Shown piece by piece: positions 10,409-19,044 of a stretch of DNA of 64,000 bases. This DNA is from Pseudomonas sp. RIT288 (GTDB lineage: Bacteria; Pseudomonadota; Gammaproteobacteria; Pseudomonadales; Pseudomonadaceae). The position numbers and the translations under genes are program-made. Below the pieces are notes generated by a model. The model was not told the DNA's origin. It ran no database searches and saw nothing but the letters and a program-made list of their open reading frames with translations. Where the stretch lies: NCBI RefSeq assembly GCF_000631985.1, contig NZ_JFYN01000001.1:62001-126000 (forward strand). Direction: 5' to 3'. How positions within the stretch are numbered: position 1 is the stretch's first letter; every line of letters begins with the position of its first letter.

Positions 10409-10449
10409 CAAAAAAACGCCCCACGCCAAAAGAATCAGGCGTGAGGCGT
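10409..10449 (-). terminator. Intrinsic terminator of the aminotransferase gene
   Basis: Read on the minus strand, ACGCCTCACGCC pairs with GGCGTGGGGCGT over 12 base pairs with one G-T, loop of ten bases, and the tail is a run of seven T. It lies about 50 bases after the stop codon at 10497. Confidence 0.9.
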
Positions 10450-10496
10450 GCGTTATACCGCGAGACGGTTCTTGAAATCGGGTAGGAAACTTCAAC

Positions 10497-11780
10497 TCAA
10501 ACGGCAATCCCTTTGCGGCATTGCAGTTGCGCGGTGCGCACCCGCGAGAAGGCGCGGGCCAGGCGCAGGAGCATTTCGTCAATGTTGGCCTTGCTGACGG
10601 TGAGTGCCGGGGTGAAACGCAGGCAGTTGGCTTGCGGCGCGTTGAGCAGCAGGCCTTCGTGCAAGGCGGCATTGACTACGGCATTGGCGGAGTCCTCTGA
10701 CAAACTCAGTCCCCAAAACAGCCCTTGACCACGCAACTCGCCATGGCCGTAACGGTGCGCCAGTCGAGCGAGTCCCTCACGCAGGTGCTGGCCGTGTTCT
10801 TTGACCTGCTGCAGAAATGCCCGATCCTGCACGCTATCGAGCACCACCAGACCGGCTGCAGTCATCAGCGCGTTACCGTGATGAGTGCCGCCCAGCTCAC
10901 CGGCATCAAAGCAGCAGGCTTTGCCTCGGGCCAATAACGCCGCCAGAGGAACGCCACCACCGAGGCCCTTGCCGAGCACGACGATATCGGCGCGCACGCC
11001 GTAGGACTGTTCCGCGAGCAAAGTGCCGCAGCGACCGATACCGGTCTGAACCTCGTCGAGGATCAGCAGAATGCCCAGCTCGCGGCACAGACGCTCGACG
11101 CCCTTGAGGTAATGCTCGGTAGCCGGAATCACCCCGGCATCACTCTGGATCGGCTCAAGCATGATCGCCACGGTTTGCGCATCGACGGCGGCATGCAGCG
11201 CCGGCAAATCGTTGAACGGCACTCGATCAAAACCCGGCAGCAACGGCGCGAAACGGTTGTGCAGGTTGCAACTGTCCGACGCGGAAATCGTCGCCAGACT
11301 ACGGCCGTGACAGCCTTGTCTGGCAACAATGATCCGCGAGGCGCCGCCACGATGCAGCTGGCCCCATTTGCGTGCCAGTTTGATCGCTGCCTCACAGGCC
11401 TCGCTGCCGCTGTTGAGCAAGTAAGCCTGATCGCTGGTGGTGCTGGCGCACAGACGTTCGGCAAGGCTGAGCATGCCGCGGTTGTGCAGATTGAAACCAG
11501 GATTGATCAGCGCCTGAGCCTGGCTGGCGATGGCTTTGACCAGTGCCGAAGGGCTGTGACCGAGGCTGTTGGCGCCGCCGGCCTGGGAGAAGTCGAGATA
11601 AGCGCGGTCGTTGCAGTCCCACAACCAGGAGCCCTGGCCACGCACGAACACCTGCGGCGGTCGCTCGACGCTGGGCATCAGTCGCTCGGTGTCTAGACTG
11701 TCGCCAGCAGCAGGTGGACCGGGCTCGAAAGCGAGATCATCAAGACTCGGCGCCTGGCGCCGCAAACTGAACAGATTCAT
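10497..11780 (-). CDS. Class III (acetylornithine/4-aminobutyrate-type) aminotransferase
   Basis: 427 residues from the ATG at 11780; 19 more in-frame residues upstream lie in the divergent promoter. The PLP fold is type I: LNSGSEACEAAIK, D242 in LDEVQTGIGR and the Schiff-base lysine K271 in VLGKGLGGGVP. The family transfers amino groups from omega-amines or ornithine derivatives to 2-oxoglutarate. The substrate cannot be read from the sequence. Proximity to davBA (9 kb) makes a lysine-derived omega-amino acid possible, but an acetylornithine-like substrate is equally allowed. It is divergent from the LysR gene, a likely regulator. Confidence 0.85.
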   Translation of the reverse strand: MNLFSLRRQAPSLDDLAFEPGPPAAGDSLDTERLMPSVERPPQVFVRGQGSWLWDCNDRAYLDFSQAGGANSLGHSPSALVKAIASQAQALINPGFNLHNRGMLSLAERLCASTTSDQAYLLNSGSEACEAAIKLARKWGQLHRGGASRIIVARQGCHGRSLATISASDSCNLHNRFAPLLPGFDRVPFNDLPALHAAVDAQTVAIMLEPIQSDAGVIPATEHYLKGVERLCRELGILLILDEVQTGIGRCGTLLAEQSYGVRADIVVLGKGLGGGVPLAALLARGKACCFDAGELGGTHHGNALMTAAGLVVLDSVQDRAFLQQVKEHGQHLREGLARLAHRYGHGELRGQGLFWGLSLSEDSANAVVNAALHEGLLLNAPQANCLRFTPALTVSKANIDEMLLRLARAFSRVRTAQLQCRKGIAV

Positions 11781-11949
11781 TGCAAAAAACCTCGCTTGAG
11801 GTTTTTTGAACCGCCTATGCAAACACTGTCGAAGCAAACGCTATTCATCGCGCTTTCTGGCCCTGTAAGCCTTGTGATTGCGGTTAGACTAGGCTCACTG
11901 ACGGCTTCGGGCCATTTCGATTTACCAGCATTTTCGATAAGTATTCCTT

Positions 11950-12879
11950 ATGGATTTCAAACAACTGCGTTATTTCGTCGCGGTCTACGAAGAGGGCCAT
12001 GTCGGCCGGGCAGCCGAACGCCTGTCGATCTCGCAACCGGCGCTGTCGCAGCAGATTCGTCAGCTCGAACAGAACCTCGACGTCACGCTGTTCGAACGCA
12101 GCAGCAAACGCCTGTTGCCAACCCTTGCCGCGCACACGCTGTACAACCACGCCGTGCCGCTGCTCGACGGTTTGCAGCGGGCGCGGGAAGCGCTGGGCAA
12201 CTTCAAGGGGCAGGCCTTGCGCACGCTGGCGATCGGCGTACTGCAAACCGTGCACACCAGCCTCGTGCCGCAAATGCTCGAACGGGTGCGCAAGGCGCAG
12301 CCGCACCTTGTGGTGCAAATCTATGAACTGACGGGGCTGGAGATCGAGCGCCGTTTACTTAACGGCTCGCTGGACATCGGCATCAGCTACTTGCCGCCGC
12401 GCCAACCGGGGCTGCATGGCGTGATGCTGTACGAGGACGAACTTACGCTGGTCATCCCGGCGGATCACCCACTGCGTGAATTCAAGAAGGTCTCGATGCG
12501 GCAGGCAGCGGAATTGCCGATGTTGCTGCTGGGCGAAGAGTTTCAGATCCGGCAGATCTGGCAGGCGCAACTGACCAGCCTGGGTCGGCGCCCGCAAGTG
12601 CAGGCCGAGCTGAACAATATGCTGGGGATTCTCGACAGTCTGCCGCACACCAGACTGGCGACGGTGCTGCCCGGACGCTCACAGAGGGAATACGACGAGC
12701 AGGATCTGCTGTGGAAGCCGTTGAGCGAACCACGGGTGCCGCTGAAGGTTGGGCTGGTGTGCCGCGACGTGCAGCGTCAGCAGGCGTCTTTGGCGTTGCT
12801 GCGCACGTTGCTGGAAGAAGTGATTCAGCGCGAGGACAAACCACTCAAAGCCGCGCCACCACTGGATCCGCTGGCCTGA
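11950..12879 (+). CDS. LysR-type transcriptional regulator
   Basis: 309 residues. The N-terminal winged helix-turn-helix (residues 1-60, MDFKQLRYFVAVYEEGHVGRAAERLS) is followed by a substrate-binding LysR domain to about residue 295. The gene is divergent from the aminotransferase across 169 bases, the arrangement in which LysR proteins usually control both promoters from a shared site. CynR/CbbR-like sequence features are visible but the effector is unknown. It is convergent with rsmY. Confidence 0.9.
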   Translation: MDFKQLRYFVAVYEEGHVGRAAERLSISQPALSQQIRQLEQNLDVTLFERSSKRLLPTLAAHTLYNHAVPLLDGLQRAREALGNFKGQALRTLAIGVLQTVHTSLVPQMLERVRKAQPHLVVQIYELTGLEIERRLLNGSLDIGISYLPPRQPGLHGVMLYEDELTLVIPADHPLREFKKVSMRQAAELPMLLLGEEFQIRQIWQAQLTSLGRRPQVQAELNNMLGILDSLPHTRLATVLPGRSQREYDEQDLLWKPLSEPRVPLKVGLVCRDVQRQQASLALLRTLLEEVIQREDKPLKAAPPLDPLA

Positions 12880-12899
12880 AAACTTTTCTTCAGGCAAAA

Positions 12900-12925
12900 G
12901 AAAACCCCGCCGAAGCGGGGCTTTG
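12900..12925 (-). terminator. rsmY terminator, possibly shared with the LysR gene
   Basis: On the minus strand CCCCGC-TTCG-GCGGGG, a UUCG tetraloop hairpin, followed by TTTTCTTTT. On the plus strand the same stem ends in CTTTG, so termination of the LysR transcript is possible but weaker. Confidence 0.93.
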
Positions 12926-13018
12926 CAGACTGTTTCCCTGACATCCATTTCAATCCGCCACCCTGGCAGAATCCTACGTGTCCGTGTTGTTGCTTTGCGC
13001 TTCCTGCGCGACGTCCAT
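12901..13018 (-). ncRNA. rsmY: Small regulatory RNA RsmY
   Basis: About 118 nt from a predicted 5' end near 13018 to the UUCG-loop terminator. Read 5' to 3' on the minus strand it carries seven GGA-type motifs (ATGGACG, CAGGAAG, ACGGACA, TAGGATT, GCGGATT, ATGGATG, CAGGGAA). One is in the loop of the GCGC-AGGA-AGCGC hairpin, the presentation bound by RsmA/RsmE. AAAGCAACAACA is a possible Hfq contact. A perfect GacA box lies about 66 bases upstream. RsmY titrates the CsrA-family repressors and so derepresses secondary metabolism. The neighbours (acyl-CoA dehydrogenase on one side, LysR and aminotransferase on the other) match the rsmY locus of other pseudomonads as I remember it. The exact 5' end is inferred. 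Confidence 0.93.
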
Positions 13019-13069
13019 GAGTTGTAGATTAGCTGTGGATCCAATCTTCGCCTATGGGAGAACAGCAGC

Positions 13070-13099
13070 ACGTCATGTAAGAGAATGCTTACATGACGT
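13070..13099. promoter_or_regulatory. GacA box (UAS) of rsmY
   Basis: TGTAAGAGAATGCTTACA at 13076-13093 is an exact TGTAAG-N6-CTTACA. The palindrome extends to 12 bp per arm (13070-13081 and 13088-13099). It starts 8 bases after the dehydrogenase stop codon and is centred about 66 bases upstream of the predicted rsmY start, the usual position for binding of phosphorylated GacA. Confidence 0.95.
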
Positions 13100-13106
13100 T
13101 ACATCA

Positions 13107-14885
13107 TCAGAACTGTTCAGCATTCAGCAGGAACAGCGACTCGCTACCCGCCTTCACCGACGCGCTCAGCGAGTGGATACGCGGCAGCAGACGGGCGAAA
13201 TAGAAGCGCGCGGTGCCCAGCTTGCTGGCGTAGAAATCGTCCTGCGCTTCTTTGCCCAGTGCGGCTTTCGCCATCAATGCCCACATGTAGGCATAAGCGG
13301 TGTAGCCGAAAGCCTGCAAATATTCAACCGAGGCGGCGCCGATTTCGTTCGGATTGGTTTTGGCTCGATCCAGCAGCCACGCAGTCAGCTCGTCAAGGGT
13401 GCTGACGGCATCGTTCAGCGGCTTGGTGAATTCGCCGAGATCGGCGCTGGCAGTCGCGGTGAAGTGGCGGATCTCGTCAGCGAACAGCTTGTAGAACGCG
13501 CCGCCGCTGCCGACGATCTTGCGCCCGACCAGGTCCAGCGCCTGAATGCCGTTGGTGCCTTCATAAATCTGGGTGATGCGCACGTCACGCACCAGCTGCT
13601 CCTGGCCCCACTCGCGGATGTAGCCGTGTCCGCCGAAAATCTGCTGGCCGTGGACGGTGGTTTCCAGACCCAGATCGGTGAGGAATGCCTTGGCCACCGG
13701 GGTCAGCAACGCGACCAGATCTTCTGCGCGCTTGCGAGTGGTCGCGTCTTCGCTGAACTTGGCGGTGTCGAGTTGCATCGCCACGTAAGTGGAGAAGGCG
13801 CGACCGCCCTCGTTCGAGGCTTTCATGGTCAGCAGCATGCGACGCACGTCCGGGTGAACGATGATCGGGTCGGCAACCTTGTCCTTGTTCTGCGCGCCGG
13901 TCGGCGAACGGCTCTGCAGACGATCGCGCGCATATTCGACGGCGTTCTGATAGGAACGCTCACCGCTGGCCAGGCCTTGAATGCCGACGCCCAGACGCTC
14001 GTAGTTCATCATGGTGAACATTGCCGCCAAGCCCTTGTTCGGCTCGCCGACCAGGTAACCCACGGCTTCGTCGAAGTTCATCACGCAGGTCGCGGACGCC
14101 TGGATGCCCATCTTGTGTTCGATCGAACCGCAGTTGGCCGGGTTGCGTGCGCCCAGGCTTCCATCGGCATTGACCATGAACTTCGGCACCAGGAACAGCG
14201 AGATGCCTTTCGGGCCGGCCGGGGCATCCGGCAGTTTCGCCAGCACCAGATGAATGATGTTCTCGGTCAGGTCGTGCTCACCGCCGGTGATGAAAATCTT
14301 GGTGCCGCTGACCTTGTAGGAGCCGTCGGCCTGCGGTTCGGCCTTGGTGCGGATGATGCCCAGGTCGGTGCCGGCGTGCGGCTCGGTCAGGCACATGGAA
14401 CCGGCCCAGATGCCGGCGTACATGTTCGGCAGGTAGGCGGCCTTCAGCTCTTCGCTGGCATGCGCGTTGATCGACAGGCAGGCGCCGGCGGTCAGCATCG
14501 GATACAGACCGAACGACAGGCTGGCGGAGTTGACCATCTCTTCTACTTGAGCCGAAACAGCCTTGGGCATGCCCATGCCGCCGTAGGCCGGATCGCCACC
14601 GACACCGACCCAGCCGCCTTCAGCGTAAGTCTGATAGGCCTGTGGGAAACCGGCCGGGGTGCTGACGGCGCCGTCCTTCCAGTGGCAGCCTTCTTCGTCG
14701 GCGGCGCGGCTCAGGGGGGCAATGCTTTTGCTGGTGACCTTGCCGGCTTCTTCGAGAATGGCTTCTACGGTTTCCGCATCGACAGTCTCGGCCAAGGCCG
14801 GCAGCTCGGCCCAGAGTTTGGCGACTTCGAATACTTCATTGAGGACGAAGCGCATATCGCGCAGCGGCGCTTTGTAGTCAGCCAT
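13107..14885 (-). CDS. Acyl-CoA dehydrogenase (long, FadE-like, about 600 aa type)
   Basis: 592 residues. It has the N-terminal helical, middle beta and C-terminal helical domains of the family plus the C-terminal extension typical of 590-600 residue pseudomonad enzymes. MCLTEPHAGTDLG is the substrate/FAD segment and YEGTNGIQALDLVGRK the conserved C-terminal motif. It oxidises acyl-CoA to enoyl-CoA in beta-oxidation, passing electrons to ETF. The start is set by GAGG shortly before the ATG at 14885. A second paralogue lies 1.7 kb upstream on the same strand. The chain-length preference is not readable. Confidence 0.92.
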   Translation of the reverse strand: MADYKAPLRDMRFVLNEVFEVAKLWAELPALAETVDAETVEAILEEAGKVTSKSIAPLSRAADEEGCHWKDGAVSTPAGFPQAYQTYAEGGWVGVGGDPAYGGMGMPKAVSAQVEEMVNSASLSFGLYPMLTAGACLSINAHASEELKAAYLPNMYAGIWAGSMCLTEPHAGTDLGIIRTKAEPQADGSYKVSGTKIFITGGEHDLTENIIHLVLAKLPDAPAGPKGISLFLVPKFMVNADGSLGARNPANCGSIEHKMGIQASATCVMNFDEAVGYLVGEPNKGLAAMFTMMNYERLGVGIQGLASGERSYQNAVEYARDRLQSRSPTGAQNKDKVADPIIVHPDVRRMLLTMKASNEGGRAFSTYVAMQLDTAKFSEDATTRKRAEDLVALLTPVAKAFLTDLGLETTVHGQQIFGGHGYIREWGQEQLVRDVRITQIYEGTNGIQALDLVGRKIVGSGGAFYKLFADEIRHFTATASADLGEFTKPLNDAVSTLDELTAWLLDRAKTNPNEIGAASVEYLQAFGYTAYAYMWALMAKAALGKEAQDDFYASKLGTARFYFARLLPRIHSLSASVKAGSESLFLLNAEQF

Positions 14886-15025
14886 GGCAAACCTCGCAAG
14901 ATCTAAACAGGTGATTCGTGGAAGAGTGTTTTCGTTGAGGCCGAGTGTACCTCAACAACTTTTGCGACACATAGGGTCAACCGGTGACTGATTTGTTATT
15001 TTTGGTCACCGACCTTCAGTGATAA

Positions 15026-15052
15026 AACAAAACCCGCAATCAGCGGGCTTTT
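15026..15052 (-). terminator. Terminator of the diguanylate cyclase gene
   Basis: Minus strand: GCCCGC-TGATT-GCGGG followed by TTTTGTTTT, 23 bases after the stop codon at 15075. Confidence 0.8.
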
Positions 15053-15074
15053 GAGTGATGACGTGTGGCTTGAG

Positions 15075-16364
15075 TCAGCCAGCAGCGCTGTCCATGCGCA
15101 CCGCGCCGCGACGGTTCTGTCCGAACGCCATGACGCAGTTACGCCCGGCGCCCTTGGCGCTGTACAACGCCTGGTCGGCGGACTTGAGGACTTCTTCCGG
15201 GGTGCGCTGTTCGACGCGCTCGGCGACGCCGATACTGACCGTGACCGAAACACTGGAAGCACCGCTGCCGCTACGACGCTGACGACCTTGCTGATCGTCC
15301 TGCGGACGGCTCTCCTGATTGCGCAACTGGATGTTGTAGGAGGCAATCGACTCGCGAATCACCTCCAGGTGCGGCATGCACTCCTCGAGGGTTTTGCCCG
15401 CAAACACCAAGGCGAATTCTTCACCCCCAAAGCGATACGCCCTACCACCACCGCTGATTTTCGAGAGTTTGCTGGCGACCAGCCGCAGCACTTGGTCACC
15501 GACGTCGTGACCGTGGGTGTCGTTGAATTTCTTGAAGTGATCGACGTCGCTCATCGCCAACACATAGTTGCGGCCCAGGCGCTGCATCCGCTCATTGAGC
15601 GCGCGACGCCCTGGCAGACCGGTGAGTTCATCACGGAAGGCCATTTGGTAGGCTTCATGCGCCACGGCGGCGGCAATCATCAGCATCACCTGACTGCACA
15701 TGATGTTCAGGGTGAACGGCAGGATGAAGGTTTTCGGCAGCATCCAGAACACCCCGAGCAGGCCGACCAGTTGTGCTGCATGCAGCGGGCGCGGGTTGCG
15801 CCAGTACTGCCAGGCCAGCAGCAGAAATGCCGAGAGGAACACCGGATAGGACATCTGGATCAGGCTCATCCAGGCGCCGTGCAGCGCCGGCCAGCGGATT
15901 TCCGAGAGCCACATCAGCAGCGCCTGCGGATAACTCTGTTCAAGGCCGAGGGCGACACTGCCGAAGGCCAGCAACACGGCGAAACGCGCGACCATGTCCT
16001 GGAACAGATGGGTACGCTCCTGCCACGCGGCGAACAGCCCGAACAACAACGGCAACAGCAGACAGACCAGATGGAACACCACCGCAGCGTCCTCGCGCAC
16101 TTTGCCATTGTCGCGGTAATAGTCGGTCTGGGTGTCGAGCAAAAAGTAGGCGATGTACACCGTGAGCATCAGAAACAGCTCGCGTTGACGTCGATAAACC
16201 GCACAGTAAGCACCGCCCAAGAGCAGCACCAGGGTCGGCAGAACGTTGAACAGCGAAGTGAAGAAAACGCTGAGGTCTTTGACGTACGCAGCCGCCAACC
16301 CCGCGAGCAACAACAGCAGTGAAGGTAGGAAATGACTGAAACGTACAGCGGAAGAACGCGGCAA
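15075..16364 (-). CDS. Membrane-anchored diguanylate cyclase (GGDEF)
   Basis: 429 residues from a TTG start at 16364, supported by GGAGC eight bases upstream and by the lack of any earlier ATG that keeps the first hydrophobic segment. Residues 1-235 form about seven to eight transmembrane helices. The GGDEF domain begins near DELTGLPGRRAL (about 243) and has the active motif GGEEF near residue 313 with NDTHGHDVGD before it. The sequence preceding GGEEF, KISGGGRAYRF, has no RxxD, so the usual product-inhibition site is missing. It makes cyclic di-GMP; the membrane part is a sensor of unknown signal. Confidence 0.9.
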   Translation of the reverse strand: MPRSSAVRFSHFLPSLLLLLAGLAAAYVKDLSVFFTSLFNVLPTLVLLLGGAYCAVYRRQRELFLMLTVYIAYFLLDTQTDYYRDNGKVREDAAVVFHLVCLLLPLLFGLFAAWQERTHLFQDMVARFAVLLAFGSVALGLEQSYPQALLMWLSEIRWPALHGAWMSLIQMSYPVFLSAFLLLAWQYWRNPRPLHAAQLVGLLGVFWMLPKTFILPFTLNIMCSQVMLMIAAAVAHEAYQMAFRDELTGLPGRRALNERMQRLGRNYVLAMSDVDHFKKFNDTHGHDVGDQVLRLVASKLSKISGGGRAYRFGGEEFALVFAGKTLEECMPHLEVIRESIASYNIQLRNQESRPQDDQQGRQRRSGSGASSVSVTVSIGVAERVEQRTPEEVLKSADQALYSAKGAGRNCVMAFGQNRRGAVRMDSAAG

Positions 16365-16502
16365 GGGTAAAGCTCCGACCCGTCATATCAAAGAGATGGC
16401 ATTGTGCCTGCAATGTGGCCAGTTAAGCACACACAATGTGATCCAGATCACATGCAGTCTCTTTAACGGCAGAAAACCCGGGTTGCTGAGCGATTCAGAA
16501 AC

Positions 16503-16535
16503 AAAAAAACCGCTGCCCCCGAGGGAGCAACGGTT
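16503..16535 (-). terminator. Terminator of the second acyl-CoA dehydrogenase
   Basis: Minus strand: AACCGTTGCTCCC pairs with GGGGGCAGCGGTT, twelve or so pairs including two G-T, followed by seven T. It lies 22 bases after the stop codon. Confidence 0.92.
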
Positions 16536-16556
16536 TTCGTCAGACCGCGTCGGGGC

Positions 16557-18362
16557 TTAGTAGCCCAGTGCGAAGTCTTCTTCTTTCATGTCCATCAGGT
16601 TGTTGGCGCCCGACAGCATGGTGGCCACGTGGGTACGGGTACGTGGCAGGATGCGCTGGAAGTAGAAGCGCGCGGTTTGCAGCTTGGCGTTATAGAACGC
16701 CGCGTCGCCGGTGCCTTCTGCCAGCTTCTCGGCGGCCAGACGTGCCATGTCGGCCCAGAAGTAGGCCAGGCAGGCGTAACCGGAGTACATCAGGTAATCC
16801 ACGGAGGCCGCGCCAACTTCTTCGCGATCTTTCATGGCCGCCATACCGACCTTCATGGTCAACTCGCCCCACTCTTTGTTCAGTGCAGCCAGCGGTGCAA
16901 CGAACTCTTTGACGGCTTCGTTGCCTTCGTTGTTCTGGCAGAACTTGTGGACGATCTTGGTGAAGCCTTTCAGAGCCTCGCCTTGAGTCATCAGCACTTT
17001 ACGGCCCAGCAGGTCGAGTGCCTGAATACCGGTGGTGCCTTCGTACAGCATCGAAATGCGGCTGTCGCGAACGTTCTGCTCCATGCCCCACTCGGCGATG
17101 AAGCCGTGGCCGCCGTAGATCTGCACGCCGTGGTTGGCGGCTTCGAAACCGACTTCGGTCATGAACGCCTTGGCGATTGGCGTCATGAACGCCAGCAGTG
17201 CGTCGGCCTTCTTCTTCTCTTCTTCGTCGACGCCGTATTTGACGATGTCGACCTGTTTGGCGGTGAAGTACACCATCGCGCGGTTGCCTTCGGCGAATGC
17301 CTTCATGGTCAGCAGCATGCGACGTACGTCAGGGTGCACGATGATCGGGTCAGCCGCCTTGTCCGGCGCTTTCGGGCCAGTCAGGGAACGCATTTGCAGA
17401 CGATCACGAGCGTATTTCAGGCCACCCTGGAAGCCGATTTCGGCGTGGGCCAGACCTTGCAGCGCGGTACCCAGACGTGCGGTGTTCATGAAGGTGAACA
17501 TGCAGTTCAGGCCTTTGTTCGCCGGGCCGATCAGGAAACCGGTGGCGCCGTCGAAGTTCATCACGCAAGTGGCGTTGCCGTGGATGCCCATCTTGTGTTC
17601 CAGCGAACCGCAGCTCACTGCGTTACGCGCACCGATGGTGCCATCGGCGTTCGGCAGGAATTTTGGAACGATGAACAGGGAAATGCCTTTGGTGCCAGCC
17701 GGTGCATCCGGCAGGCGGGCCAGTACGATGTGGACGATGTTGTCGGCCATGTCGTGTTCGCCGGCCGAGATGAAGATCTTGGTACCGGAGACTTTGTAGG
17801 AACCATCAGCCTGAGGTTCGGCTTTGGTGCGCAGCATGCCCAGGTCGGTGCCGCAGTGCGGTTCGGTCAGGCACATGGTGCCGGTCCACTCGCCGGAAAC
17901 CAGTTTGGTCAAATAGGCTTCTTGCTGCTCTGGTGTGCCGTGCTCGGAGATGGTGTTCATTGCGCCGTGCGACAGGCCCGGGTACATGCCCCACGACCAG
18001 TTGGCTTCACCGACCATTTCGCTGACGGCCAGCCCCAGCGACTCTGGCAGGCCTTGACCGCCGTGCTCGACGTCGTGCGCCAGGCTTGGCCAGCCGCCTT
18101 CGACGAATTGCTTGTAGGCTTCTTTGAAGCCCGTCGGGGTCTTCACCCCGGACTCGCTCCAGGTGCAGCCTTCGAGGTCGCCCACGCGGTTCAGCGGTGC
18201 CAGTACCTGCTCACAAAACTTGGCGCCTTCTTCGAGAATGGCGTCAACCATGTCCGGCGTTGCTTCGGAGCAAGCTGGAAGGCTCTGATAGTGCGCTTCG
18301 TAGCCGAGCAGTTCGTCACGAACGAAGCGAATATCACGCAAGGGGGCCTTGTAGTCAGGCAT
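16557..18362 (-). CDS. Acyl-CoA dehydrogenase, PsrA-box-controlled paralogue
   Basis: 601 residues, same architecture as the enzyme at 13107-14885: [28 protein letters not shown] and [16 protein letters not shown] are shared with small changes, so these are paralogues. Starts [14 protein letters not shown] with GAGG before the ATG. The role is the first oxidative step of fatty acid beta-oxidation. A double CAAAC-N4-GTTTG palindrome 62-88 bases upstream of the start matches the PsrA operator. In P. aeruginosa an acyl-CoA dehydrogenase at the same locus (PA0506) is a known PsrA target, which supports fatty-acid-responsive control. Confidence 0.93.
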   Translation of the reverse strand: MPDYKAPLRDIRFVRDELLGYEAHYQSLPACSEATPDMVDAILEEGAKFCEQVLAPLNRVGDLEGCTWSESGVKTPTGFKEAYKQFVEGGWPSLAHDVEHGGQGLPESLGLAVSEMVGEANWSWGMYPGLSHGAMNTISEHGTPEQQEAYLTKLVSGEWTGTMCLTEPHCGTDLGMLRTKAEPQADGSYKVSGTKIFISAGEHDMADNIVHIVLARLPDAPAGTKGISLFIVPKFLPNADGTIGARNAVSCGSLEHKMGIHGNATCVMNFDGATGFLIGPANKGLNCMFTFMNTARLGTALQGLAHAEIGFQGGLKYARDRLQMRSLTGPKAPDKAADPIIVHPDVRRMLLTMKAFAEGNRAMVYFTAKQVDIVKYGVDEEEKKKADALLAFMTPIAKAFMTEVGFEAANHGVQIYGGHGFIAEWGMEQNVRDSRISMLYEGTTGIQALDLLGRKVLMTQGEALKGFTKIVHKFCQNNEGNEAVKEFVAPLAALNKEWGELTMKVGMAAMKDREEVGAASVDYLMYSGYACLAYFWADMARLAAEKLAEGTGDAAFYNAKLQTARFYFQRILPRTRTHVATMLSGANNLMDMKEEDFALGY

Positions 18363-18423
18363 AGCGATAAACCTCTGCTGATGTAACCGGGAATGAACGA
18401 CCGTGTTGATTTGTTGTGACGGT

Positions 18424-18450
18424 CAAACAGTTGTTTGAAACATACGTTTA
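18424..18450. promoter_or_regulatory. Tandem PsrA-type operator
   Basis: CAAACAGTTGTTTG (18424-18437) matches the published PsrA consensus (C/G)AAAC-N2-4-GTTT(G/C) exactly. It shares its last G with GAAACATACGTTTA (18437-18450), which differs only at the final base. The pair lies upstream of the dehydrogenase at 16557-18362. Confidence 0.8.
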
Positions 18451-18586
18451 CGCCGAAATCTTGTCAAGCATCGATCTTTTGCCGTTCGTCATGACTTTTT
18501 TCCAATGCCGGACACGGCAAACCACCATGGACTGCAAAGCGCCACGGGGAATGAAAAAAGATTAGTTGAGGGTGAAGGACTTACAA

Positions 18587-18615
18587 CGAAAAACGCCGCG
18601 ACTAAGCGCGGCGTT
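18587..18615 (-). terminator. Terminator of the small flagellar-rod-like gene
   Basis: Minus strand: AACGCCGCG-CTTAGT-CGCGGCGTT, nine perfect pairs, followed by TTTCG after the paired T residues. It lies 23 bases after the stop codon at 18639. Confidence 0.9.
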
Positions 18616-18638
18616 CAACAGGCAGGAGACGCAAAAAA

Positions 18639-18935
18639 TCAGGCAAACGTATCGATGATCGTACCGAGCATTTCATCGGAAGCCTTGGCGACCTTGGTGC
18701 CCAGCTCTACCTGAAACTTGCCCTGGGCCATTTCGGCCATGGCGCTGCCCGGATCCATTTGCTGACTGCGGTCGATACCGCGCAGACGATCGACCTGCGC
18801 CTCGGAAGACTGACTGGTAACCGAACGCTCGATGGTATTGTTGGCGATCTGGCTGGCCGCCTGATCGACACGGTTCTGACCGGTCTGAATCGTGCTCAAA
18901 CCCGCATAAAAAGCTGTGTTACCGGAGATTTCCAT
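18639..18935 (-). CDS. Small protein resembling the two ends of flagellar rod/hook proteins
   Basis: 98 residues from the ATG at 18935 (MEISGNTAFYAG); an ATG four codons upstream has poorer spacing. Residues about 9-32, GLSTIQTGQNRVDQAASQIA and following, resemble the N-terminal flagellar basal-body rod motif (Gly-Leu, Gln, Asn-Arg-(Leu/Val)-Asp, Ala, Ile-Ala-Asn). The C-terminus KVAKASDEMLGTIIDTF resembles the C-terminal rod motif (Lys-Val, Asp-Glu-Met-Leu). Thus only the D0-forming ends seem present and nothing in between. Function unknown. It stands alone with its own terminator next to bioD, far from flagellar genes. Confidence 0.7.
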   Translation of the reverse strand: MEISGNTAFYAGLSTIQTGQNRVDQAASQIANNTIERSVTSQSSEAQVDRLRGIDRSQQMDPGSAMAEMAQGKFQVELGTKVAKASDEMLGTIIDTFA

Positions 18936-19044
18936 GGGAGTTCTCATCCTTGGGAAGGATCAATGGTTGCCATTGAAGCAGAGGCGCCAGAAAAACACCC
19001 GTCAAAAATACTGATGGCACAGTGCCCTGTCATAGCCAAAAACA

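Noticed and set aside
10119..10424. 101-codon minus-strand frame over the Pmp3 gene
   Set aside because: The 52-codon frame in another register has the ribosome site, the family motifs and the hydrophobic pattern.
12978..14906. 642-codon frame opposite the first acyl-CoA dehydrogenase
   Set aside because: Antisense of a well-supported gene; it also runs across rsmY and the GacA box.
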